Assembly: GCA_018401175.1 (NCBI GenBank)
Contig: JAGYLK010000175.1
Coordinates: 1-21,166 of the forward strand
Origin: Candidatus Altimarinota bacterium
Lineage (GTDB): Bacteria; Patescibacteriota; Gracilibacteria; UBA4473
Direction: 5' to 3'
DNA: 21,166 nt
The notes beneath the pieces are model-generated. The model worked only from the letters and a program-made list of their open reading frames with translations, ran no database searches and had not been told where the DNA came from. Positions within the stretch are counted from its first letter, which is position 1. Every line of letters starts with the position of its first letter. Positions 14,477-20,373 of the stretch are shown piece after piece. The position numbers and the translations under genes are program-made.

Positions 14477-14487
14477 TTTAATTTACC

Positions 14488-14754
14488 ATGACTCGCTCAG
14501 CGAAAAAGGGACCGTATGTTGATCCACGTCTTGTAACAAAAGTACAAGTAATGGAAGGATCTGGGAAAAAGTCTGTAATAAAGACTTGGTCGCGCGCATG
14601 CGTGATTTCGCCAGAATTTGTTGGACACACCTTTGGTGTTCACAACGGAAAAGAATTTATTTCTGTATTCTGTACGGAAGCGATGGTAGGACATCGACTC
14701 GGAGAATTCTCTCCTACTCGTAAATTCCGTGCACACGGAGGAAAAGATCGATAA
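14488..14754 (+). CDS. rpsS: Ribosomal protein uS19
   Basis: 88 residues. 30S head protein that forms a complex with S13 near the A site. MTRSAKKGPYVDPRL at the start and the GHRLGEFSPTRKFRAHGG end are diagnostic. It lacks a Shine-Dalgarno and is followed by rplV after 13 nt. Confidence 0.96.
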   Translation: MTRSAKKGPYVDPRLVTKVQVMEGSGKKSVIKTWSRACVISPEFVGHTFGVHNGKEFISVFCTEAMVGHRLGEFSPTRKFRAHGGKDR

Positions 14755-14767
14755 AAATTGATTCATA

Positions 14768-15094
14768 ATGAAAGCACATTTGAACGGCATCAGTATTTCA
14801 CCAAAAAAAGCGAACATTGTCGCGGGACTTATTCGTGGGAAATCTGTCGATGAAGCACTCGATATTTTGAAATTTACACCGAAGAAAGCGGCAAAAATAA
14901 TTCTCAAAGTGGTTACATCTGCGGCAGCAAACGCAGTTCATAACGATGGAAAAAAACAAGAATCACTTCGCATTGGACAGGTTATTGTAAATGCAGGGTC
15001 ATTCAATAAACGTTTTCTTGCTTCAACACGAGGACGAGCGCTTCGTATTCATAAACCAACGGCGCATATTACCGTTGAACTTTCTGATAAATAA
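14768..15094 (+). CDS. rplV: Ribosomal protein uL22
   Basis: 108 residues, 50S protein whose beta hairpin lines the exit tunnel. Recognised by the ISPKKANIVAGLIRGKSVDE helix and the C-terminal RGRALRIHKPTAHITVEL strand. The tunnel hairpin around GSFNKRFLASTRGRA is intact. No Shine-Dalgarno; rpsC follows after 6 nt. Confidence 0.96.
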   Translation: MKAHLNGISISPKKANIVAGLIRGKSVDEALDILKFTPKKAAKIILKVVTSAAANAVHNDGKKQESLRIGQVIVNAGSFNKRFLASTRGRALRIHKPTAHITVELSDK

Positions 15095-15100
15095 TTCTCA

Positions 15101-15748
15101 ATGGGAAAAAAAGTTTCACCGCATTCAATACGTATAGGGATCACACGAAAATGGGATTCTAGTTGGTTCGCAACCGGAATGGACTTCAAAAACAAGCTCA
15201 TTCAGGATGTAAATATTAGAAAATATCTTACCAAAAAACTTGCGACCGCTTCTCTTGCAAAAGTAGAAATCAAGCGTGGAGGAGGAAAAACATCTGTGGT
15301 TCTTCATTCAGGGAAACCAGGAGTTATTATCGGACGAAGTGGAGAAAATATTGAAAATCTTTCAAAAGATTTACGTACTCAATTCAACGACAATACGATA
15401 GATGTAAGTGTTCAGGAAGTACGAAAACCAGATGCAAATGCGCAGCTTATTGCGGACAATATTGCAGAGCAGGTTTCACGACGATTTCCCTATCGACGAG
15501 TGTGTAAGATGGCGCTTGAGCGCGCTCAGGAAGCCGGAGTAAAAGGAATTAAAATTAAAGTAGGAGGACGTTTGAATGGTGTAGATATTGCGCGTAGCGA
15601 AATGTACACATTTGGAACAGTTCCGCTTCACACTCTCCGTGCGAATATTGATTACGCAACAGCAACAGCTGAGACAATGTATGGAGCAATTGGTATAAAA
15701 GTATGGGTATATCATGGATTGGTTTTCAAAAATCAGGAGTTGAACTAG
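15101..15748 (+). CDS. rpsC: Ribosomal protein uS3
   Basis: 215 residues. 30S protein at the mRNA entry, with a KH domain. MGKKVSPHSIRIGITRKWDS opens it, the KH GxxG loop is in KPGVIIGRSGENIE, and GGRLNGVDIARSEMYTFG marks the C-terminal domain. It ends the first ribosomal unit: a terminator follows 17 nt after the stop, so L16 is not read through from here as in most bacteria. Confidence 0.97.
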   Translation: MGKKVSPHSIRIGITRKWDSSWFATGMDFKNKLIQDVNIRKYLTKKLATASLAKVEIKRGGGKTSVVLHSGKPGVIIGRSGENIENLSKDLRTQFNDNTIDVSVQEVRKPDANAQLIADNIAEQVSRRFPYRRVCKMALERAQEAGVKGIKIKVGGRLNGVDIARSEMYTFGTVPLHTLRANIDYATATAETMYGAIGIKVWVYHGLVFKNQELN

Positions 15749-15765
15749 TTTTTTCAATAAGAAAT

Positions 15766-15793
15766 AAAAGACCTGCTTCTGCAGGTTTTTTTT
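15766..15793 (+). terminator. Rho-independent terminator after rpsC
   Basis: Perfect stem ACCTGC (15771-15776) / GCAGGT (15781-15786) with a TTCT loop, extended by a G-U and A-U pairs, and followed by an eight-T tract. Confidence 0.92.
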
Positions 15794-16072
15794 GTATAGA
15801 GTGTCATTCTTTAGTTTTTTCAGGCACATGCTTCATAGAGAATTACAAATATATGAAAAAAGTTAGGAATCTTCCGATTAAATAAAAACCATTATTTTCT
15901 CAATTAAGTGATATTTTTTTTGGAATATTATAATGAATTTCTCCAATATTTTCACATATAATAATTCCAGGTGCTTATCATTGATATTGTGAAAAATTGA
16001 AGATGACGTGCTCATTTAATAGAAAGGGAAAAAACATGGATTTTGATATTCCCAAAAGTGCGTTGAAAAAAC

Positions 16073-16100
16073 TTGACATTAGGTTTCCAATACCTAGAAT
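16073..16100 (+). promoter_or_regulatory. Promoter of the L16-S8 ribosomal operon
   Basis: TTGACA (16073-16078), 16-nt spacer, TAGAAT (16095-16100), giving a start near 16107 and about 20 nt of leader before the rplP ATG at 16127. A 5-bp inverted repeat (TAGGT at 16080-16084, ACCTA at 16092-16096) occupies the spacer and could be an operator. Confidence 0.75.
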
Positions 16101-16126
16101 CCGACAGCTTTTTGCGCACTAGAAAA

Positions 16127-16543
16127 ATGTTACAGCCTAAACGAGTAAAACATCGAAAACAGCATCGCCTTCGCTCCCAGAGCAAGGGTATTGCTACACG
16201 AGGAGCAGCCGTTTCGTTCGGAGAAATGGGAATCAAGACCGTTGAGGCAGGAGAAGTTTCTGCGCGACAGATTGAGGCCGCACGTCGAACAATTACACGT
16301 GCTGTAAAACGTGGAGGAAAAGTATGGATTCGCATCTTCCCTGATAAGGTATTAACCGCCAAAGGAGCAGAGGTTCCAATGGGATCAGGAAAAGGATCAC
16401 CGGATAAATGGGTGAGCCAAGTGAAGCCAGGACGAGTTTTATTTGAAATGGCAGGAGCGGATGAAGACTTGATGCGAAAAGCCCTCAAATTGGCAACTCA
16501 TAAATTGCCAGTGAAGTGCAAAATTGTTACCCCTGAAATCTAA
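16127..16543 (+). CDS. rplP: Ribosomal protein uL16
   Basis: 138 residues from ATG 16127. An in-frame TTG at 16073 would add 18 non-conserved residues and lies inside the promoter, so it is rejected. L16 sits near the A-site tRNA elbow on the 50S. Conserved segments are MLQPKRVKHRKQHR, the VSARQIEAARRTITR helix and WIRIFPDK, then the MGSGKGSPDKWV loop. First gene of the second ribosomal unit; its stop overlaps rpmC (TAATG). Confidence 0.96.
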   Translation: MLQPKRVKHRKQHRLRSQSKGIATRGAAVSFGEMGIKTVEAGEVSARQIEAARRTITRAVKRGGKVWIRIFPDKVLTAKGAEVPMGSGKGSPDKWVSQVKPGRVLFEMAGADEDLMRKALKLATHKLPVKCKIVTPEI

Positions 16544-16749
16544 TGAAAATCCAGGAATTGCGTCAGATGACAGTAGCGAAACTTGTTGAGTTGTTGAAAA
16601 AAACACGACGAGAAGCTGCAGCTGCACGATTTCGTCTTGCTACAGGACAAAATCAAAATTCAGCAGCGCTCAAACAAATGCGTACATTGATTGCACAGAT
16701 TAAGACATTGCTTCACGAGCAAAAATTAGCTGACACTCTCAAAAAATGA
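16543..16749 (+). CDS. rpmC: Ribosomal protein uL29
   Basis: 68 residues, two-helix 50S protein near the tunnel exit. MKIQELRQMTVAKLVELLKK and the RLATGQNQNSAALKQMRT turn fit the family. The loop contains an extra Ala-rich stretch (AAAAR). Start overlaps rplP by one base and the stop overlaps rpsQ by ATGA. Confidence 0.9.
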   Translation: MKIQELRQMTVAKLVELLKKTRREAAAARFRLATGQNQNSAALKQMRTLIAQIKTLLHEQKLADTLKK

Positions 16750-16976
16750 TTACCAAAAAAGGCACGGTTACAAAAATGTCCGGCACTCAAACTATTCGTG
16801 TAGAAGTAGTAGAGAGCCGTCCGCATCCAAAATATAAAAAGATGTACCGAGTAAATAAAAGCTTCCTGGCTCATGATGAAAAAGGACAAGCAAAAGTTGG
16901 AGACTTAGTATTTATTCAGCAGTGTCGTCCTGTTTCAAAACGAAAACACTGGGAACTTCAATCAATTGTGAAATGA
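16746..16976 (+). CDS. rpsQ: Ribosomal protein uS17
   Basis: 76 residues, OB-fold primary 16S-binding protein. The KKGTVTKMSGTQTIRVEV strand, HPKYKKMYRVNKSFLAHDE and IQQCRPVSKRKHW are diagnostic. Overlaps its neighbours on both sides by ATGA. Confidence 0.95.
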   Translation: MITKKGTVTKMSGTQTIRVEVVESRPHPKYKKMYRVNKSFLAHDEKGQAKVGDLVFIQQCRPVSKRKHWELQSIVK

Positions 16977-17341
16977 TTCAGCATATGAGTTGGCTTCGTG
17001 TTGCAGATAACACTGGTGCAAAACAGGTGTGCTGTATAAAAGTGCTTGGCGGATCAAAACGTCGTTATGCACAAGTGGGAGATATTATTATTGTTTCGGT
17101 CAAAGATGCTGCGCCTCGTGGTGTAGTAAAGAAAAAATCAATTCAGCGTGCGGTAGTAGTTCGCCAGAATTCGCCTATCCGACGACCGGATGGTTCTGTG
17201 CTTCGATTTGATGAGAACGCAGTTGTTCTGGTTAATCCAGAAGGGCAGCCAAAAGGCACCCGTGTATTTGGTCCGATTGCTCGTGAATTGCGTGCGGCTG
17301 GATATCAAAAAATTATCTCTCTTGCTCCTGAAGTATTATAA
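16973..17341 (+). CDS. rplN: Ribosomal protein uL14
   Basis: 122 residues, exactly the usual length, from the ATG that overlaps the rpsQ stop; a longer reading from 16922 is out of family. L14 forms an intersubunit bridge and binds silencing factor RsfS. Conserved features: LRVADNTGAKQVCCIKVLGG at the start, the VKKKSIQRAVVVRQ strand and RVFGPIARELRAAGY at the end. Confidence 0.97.
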   Translation: MIQHMSWLRVADNTGAKQVCCIKVLGGSKRRYAQVGDIIIVSVKDAAPRGVVKKKSIQRAVVVRQNSPIRRPDGSVLRFDENAVVLVNPEGQPKGTRVFGPIARELRAAGYQKIISLAPEVL

Positions 17342-17342
17342 A

Positions 17343-17738
17343 ATGAAGTTTCGAATAAATGATTCCGTGATTGTGATTGCAGGTGCTGACCGAGGAAAAA
17401 TTGGGACAGTTACAAAAATCATTGCCTCTGATAACCGTGTGGTTGTAGAGGGAATAAATAAGCACATCAAACATGTCAAAGGACGTGATGGACAGGGGGG
17501 AGAGCGCGTTGAGTTTTTTGCGCCAATTCATGTTTCAAATGTAGCGATTGCTGATCCCAAATCAGGAAAAGCAACTCGTATTGGATATAAAATGGAAGGA
17601 AAGACAAAAACGCGTATTGCCAAAAAATCAGGTGAAGTGATTTTGAAAACAGCGAAAGCAAAAAAACCAACGGCATCCTCTTCCGCTAAGGCTACAGCGG
17701 ACAAGAAAAAGGCCGCTTCTGAAAAATCTGCGAAATGA
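17343..17738 (+). CDS. rplX: Ribosomal protein uL24 with repeat-derived C-terminal tail
   Basis: 131 residues from ATG 17343, one base after the rplN stop. The KOW motif is at the N-terminus: DSVIVIAGADRGKIGTVTKI. The typical GRDGQGG loop and FAPIHVSNVAIADPKSGKATRIGY follow. The family core ends near residue 103. The last approximately 28 residues are an Ala/Lys/Ser-rich tail containing SSAKATADK, encoded by a palindromic sequence that recurs in the intergenic region after rpsH. Usual L24 is 100-105 residues, so the tail looks like an in-frame insertion of a dispersed repeat. Stop overlaps rplE by ATGA. Confidence 0.95.
   Translation: MKFRINDSVIVIAGADRGKIGTVTKIIASDNRVVVEGINKHIKHVKGRDGQGGERVEFFAPIHVSNVAIADPKSGKATRIGYKMEGKTKTRIAKKSGEVILKTAKAKKPTASSSAKATADKKKAASEKSAK
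17676..17708 (+). repeat. Dispersed palindromic repeat, copy 1, inside rplX
   Basis: 33 nt aligning to 18929-18961 with 27 identities. It contains TCCGCT (17682-17687) and AGCGGA (17696-17701), a perfect 6-bp hairpin. It reads in frame as Ser-Ser-Ala-Lys-Ala-Thr-Ala-Asp-Lys. Confidence 0.75.
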
Positions 17739-18304
17739 AATCAATTCTCTTAGAACAGTATCAGAATGAAGTGCGAGCAAAACTCCAAAAGGAGTTTGGG
17801 ATCAAAAACCCAATGCAAGTACCTTCTATTGAAAAAATTTGTATCAATGTAGGTATGGGATCATATCTTCAGAAACTTGGCTCAAAAGATTATTCTTTTG
17901 TAACAGAAAATCTGACTCTCTTGGCGGGACAAGCACCCGTTGTTCGGAATTCAAAACATTCAGTTTCAAATTTCAAATTGAGAGAAGGAATGCCGGTTGG
18001 AATGTCAGTGACACTTCGAAACGAGGCAGCATATAACTTTTTATATAAGCTCATTCATGTGGTTTATCCACGTGTTCGAGACTTTCGTGGAACAGAAGGG
18101 GATACGTTTGATAAAGATGGGAATTGTTCATTTGGACTCAAAGATCATACTGTTTTTCCAGAGACACTTCGTACAGATGATGCGCGAAAAATTTTTGGAC
18201 TTCAGGTTACAGTAGTATTCAACACATCAGAGAAAGCACAAAACAAACGTCTTTTGGAAGAATTTGGTTTTCCCTTCAAAAAATCTGTTAAAAAAACTAG
18301 CTAA
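17735..18304 (+). CDS. rplE: Ribosomal protein uL5
   Basis: 189 residues. 50S central-protuberance protein that binds 5S rRNA and contacts P-site tRNA. Conserved segments: NPMQVPSIEKICINVGMG, SNFKLREGMPVGMSVTLR, PRVRDFRGTEGDTFDKDGN with FGLKDHTVFPE. The closing part is slightly longer than average. Start overlaps rplX and the stop shares a base with rpsN (TAATG). Confidence 0.96.
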   Translation: MKSILLEQYQNEVRAKLQKEFGIKNPMQVPSIEKICINVGMGSYLQKLGSKDYSFVTENLTLLAGQAPVVRNSKHSVSNFKLREGMPVGMSVTLRNEAAYNFLYKLIHVVYPRVRDFRGTEGDTFDKDGNCSFGLKDHTVFPETLRTDDARKIFGLQVTVVFNTSEKAQNKRLLEEFGFPFKKSVKKTS

Positions 18305-18528
18305 TGGCACGTAAAGCAATCGTTCACAAATCACGAAAATTCATGGAGCGATACCTCCTTGCAAAAAAGGAAGGTCGTACAATTGAAAAAGCAACTCGTG
18401 CGTATAATCGTTGTGAAAAATGCGGTCGTCCTCATGGATATATGCGTGATTTCGGGATTTGCCGATGTTGTTTCCGTGAGTTGGCAGAAAAAGCCCAGAT
18501 TCCTGGGGTTCGTAAATCTTCTTGGTAA
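18304..18528 (+). CDS. rpsN: Ribosomal protein uS14, zinc-binding type
   Basis: 74 residues. 30S head protein of the zinc-dependent class: Cys37 and Cys40, Cys53 and Cys56 form a C-x2-C-x12-C-x2-C site, with an additional Cys55. The ending IPGVRKSSW is diagnostic. Zinc-type S14 is usually 61 residues; here the N-terminal arm is about 13 residues longer. TAATG overlap with rplE; rpsH follows after 13 nt. Confidence 0.95.
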   Translation: MARKAIVHKSRKFMERYLLAKKEGRTIEKATRAYNRCEKCGRPHGYMRDFGICRCCFRELAEKAQIPGVRKSSW

Positions 18529-18541
18529 AATTTGAAAACAT

Positions 18542-18919
18542 ATGGTAACTGATCCAATCGCCGATTTCTTGACTCGAATGCGTAACGCCCAGATGGCGCG
18601 TCTTACAACAGTAGAGCTTCCTTACTCTCGACTAAAACACGAGATTGCAAATGTAATGCTCAAAAACAAGTTTCTCACAGAGGTCAAAAAAGAGGAGAGT
18701 GGGAAATTTCCTACGTTGATAGTGACATTGCCAGAGAAGAAACTGGAATTTAAGCGTGTTTCAAAATGTGGACAGCGTATTTATACAAACGCTGATGCGA
18801 TTCGAAAAGTAAAAAATGGGTTTGGTATTTCAATCATTTCTACTTCTCAAGGAGTTATGACGGGATATGAAGCTCATGCAAAGAAGATTGGTGGGGAAGT
18901 GTTGTGTGAGATTGCATAG
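18542..18919 (+). CDS. rpsH: Ribosomal protein uS8
   Basis: 125 residues. Primary 16S-binding protein and, in E. coli, the spc-operon repressor. MVTDPIADFLTRMRNAQMAR and ELPYSRLKHEIANVML mark the first domain; the second carries GFGISIISTSQGVMTGYEA. The final residues EVLCEIA replace the more common GGELLCYVW-type ending. It is the last ribosomal gene here, followed by a terminator instead of rplF. Confidence 0.96.
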   Translation: MVTDPIADFLTRMRNAQMARLTTVELPYSRLKHEIANVMLKNKFLTEVKKEESGKFPTLIVTLPEKKLEFKRVSKCGQRIYTNADAIRKVKNGFGISIISTSQGVMTGYEAHAKKIGGEVLCEIA

Positions 18920-18928
18920 GTCAAATTT

Positions 18929-18961
18929 TCCTCCTTCGCTAAAGCTTCGGAGGACAAGAAA
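18929..18961 (+). repeat. Dispersed palindromic repeat, copy 2, intergenic
   Basis: Matches the rplX copy in 27 of 33 positions. Its arms TCCTCC (18929-18934) and GGAGGA (18949-18954) are complementary. The core TTCGCTAAAGCTTCGG lies between rpsH and the terminator, so it is probably transcribed. Confidence 0.75.
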
Positions 18962-18973
18962 ATTAGTACATTA

Positions 18974-18998
18974 GGAGCTCGCTTCGGCGGGTTTTTTT
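18974..18998 (+). terminator. Rho-independent terminator after rpsH
   Basis: A 7-bp stem (18976-18982 with 18987-18993, two G-U pairs) closed by the very stable C(TTCG)G tetraloop is followed by a T tract (18992-18998). Confidence 0.85.
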
Positions 18999-19002
18999 GT
19001 TG

Positions 19003-19122
19003 CCAACTCATCCCCAGCCCTTCTCTTGCATCAAAGGAAGGGAGTATGAAATAACATCTTTAGAGTCCTCTCTTTGTGGAAGAGAGGGGGGAAGTTTCGC
19101 TTTGCGGAACGGGTTGAGTTGG
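19003..19122. repeat. 120-bp compound palindromic element
   Basis: Terminal inverted repeats CCAACTCATCCC (19003-19014) and GGGTTGAGTTGG (19111-19122) match in 11 of 12 positions. Between them lie three hairpins: CCCTTC/GAAGGG (19018-19042), CCTCTCTT/AAGAGAGG (19067-19087, perfect, 5-nt loop) and TTTCGC/GCGGAA (19095-19109, one G-U). The whole folds like a multibranched cloverleaf. There is no reading frame, transposase or clear target-site duplication. It could be a miniature mobile element, a REP-like repeat or a structured RNA. Confidence 0.75.
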
Positions 19123-19126
19123 ATTC

Positions 19127-20338
19127 TTATACCAACAAAAATAACACCGCTCCTGCTGCCAATGGCACAATAATATTATCATCTACAAAAAACTTTCCGA
19201 GGCGCCAGGGATAACTTTCTACTCCAATTGCCACACAGGAGGCCAGAAATGCAGCGTAAAGAGGCACAAAAAATTGTGCCGCAAATGTTCCCGCTAGTAT
19301 TCCCAAGGCAACGCCCGTGATACTTTTTCGTCGATTCCAGGGAAGGTTCACCGATTTCGGAAGTCGTTCGGCAAATAGATTATTAAACGAATCTCCCACA
19401 GCAAGAATTAAAATAGCGGCGTAGGCGATTTTTACGGGGAAAAAGAGAATTACCAGTCCCGTTCCCAAGAGAAAGTAAAATGCTCCACTGCCCGGGAAAT
19501 CATAGGCGCGAGGACGGTCAAATTGGCGCAGAAAATTGGCCAACCAGGGAAGATTTCCGCGTGCTGTGAGCCAACAGGTTATAAGCCCAATAAGGAGTAA
19601 TACCGCGATTTCTCGTAATCGCAACACTCCAATCCAGTGAGAGAAAACAATAAGAAATCCTGCAAAAAAATGGAGGGATTGACGTCGAAATTCTAACTGT
19701 TGCCACGCGAGTTTGAGCGCGAGAACGGTTTCCTTTTTGCTAATAACTGCCCCGATAGTTCCCCCAAGGAAGAGCCCGCCAACAATATCTGACGGCCAAT
19801 GGACGTTTTCATACACACGACTTATTCCAATAAGAAGTGCAAATAGTGCCCAGCCAATACCGATTGCTTTGTGAATTCTCCAGAGAGGGACGAGCGCCGC
19901 AAAAGTAACTGCCGTATGAAGAGAGGGAAGGCCAGAAGAGTTAAATATTCTTTGTTGTACAAGCGGAGTGAGTCCGAGTTCAAGAAAAGGACGCGGGACA
20001 TCAAACCAACTTTTCAAAATGGCGGCAGTAATTGCGGCTATAAGAATTGAAAAAAAAGCAGGAAGGAGTCGAGATTCGTTATCTTCGCTGTTCCAAGTGC
20101 GCCAGAGGGTGATTATTCCAAATATTCCCAAAATCCACCAGATAGCCTTTTCTGTGAGAAACACAATCCATGTGTCAAGCGAGGAACAACGGAAGTGGCT
20201 GTCAATCCAGGAAAAAGCATGCGTGTCCCAATGTTTTGCAATAAAAAAGAGAACAATTCCCACAAGAATCCATATCCAAATTTCAAGTTTGAGCGCTCGA
20301 AAGTTGATTTCTCGGAAGTTATTTGGCACAATTTTCAC
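19127..20338 (-). CDS. PAP2 phosphatase fused to CTP-dependent polyprenol-kinase-like domain
   Basis: 403 residues from a GTG at 20338, multi-pass membrane protein. No ATG exists before the first membrane helix; the frame extends upstream to 20503 but that part overlaps tyrS on the other strand, and the GTG lies 6 nt after a TACAAT box. The N-terminal domain has all PAP2 motifs: K-x6-RP (Lys109 to Pro117), PSLH (138-141) and SR-x5-H-x3-D (Ser173, His180, Asp184). The C-terminal domain (from about 215) resembles dolichol/phytol kinases: GSGAFYFLLG, LAVGDSFNNLFAERLPKS, RRKSITGVALG and a final DDNIIVPLAAG. A role in dephosphorylating and rephosphorylating polyprenyl carriers for envelope assembly is inferred. 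Domain calls strong, substrate unknown. Confidence 0.85.
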   Translation of the reverse strand: MKIVPNNFREINFRALKLEIWIWILVGIVLFFIAKHWDTHAFSWIDSHFRCSSLDTWIVFLTEKAIWWILGIFGIITLWRTWNSEDNESRLLPAFFSILIAAITAAILKSWFDVPRPFLELGLTPLVQQRIFNSSGLPSLHTAVTFAALVPLWRIHKAIGIGWALFALLIGISRVYENVHWPSDIVGGLFLGGTIGAVISKKETVLALKLAWQQLEFRRQSLHFFAGFLIVFSHWIGVLRLREIAVLLLIGLITCWLTARGNLPWLANFLRQFDRPRAYDFPGSGAFYFLLGTGLVILFFPVKIAYAAILILAVGDSFNNLFAERLPKSVNLPWNRRKSITGVALGILAGTFAAQFFVPLYAAFLASCVAIGVESYPWRLGKFFVDDNIIVPLAAGAVLFLLV

Positions 20339-20344
20339 ACAGAA

Positions 20345-20373
20345 ATTGTACAATATACATGAATGACCACCAA
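20345..20373 (-). promoter_or_regulatory. Promoter of the PAP2-kinase gene, overlapping a divergent tyrS promoter
   Basis: On the minus strand, TTGGTG (20373-20368), 17 nt, then TACAAT (20350-20345), ending 6 nt before the GTG start. The -10 lies in a perfect palindrome ATTGTACAAT (20345-20354), so the + strand also reads TACAAT (20349-20354) just before the tyrS ATG, with TTGGCA at 20323-20328 upstream but a long spacer. Confidence 0.5.

Larger units (their letters stand above)
15749..16126. other. 378-nt intergenic gap splitting the ribosomal block
   Basis: It holds the rpsC terminator (15766-15793), about 280 nt of very AT-rich sequence without a supported gene, and the rplP promoter (16073-16100). 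A TATAAT at 15929-15934 has no good -35. An imperfect hairpin can be drawn between about 15949 and 15997 (TTTTCACA with TGTGAAAA, about 31-nt loop), of unknown meaning. Confidence 0.7.

Noticed and set aside
15703..15885. 60-codon frame after rpsC
   Set aside because: It overlaps the rpsC end and runs through the terminator hairpin.
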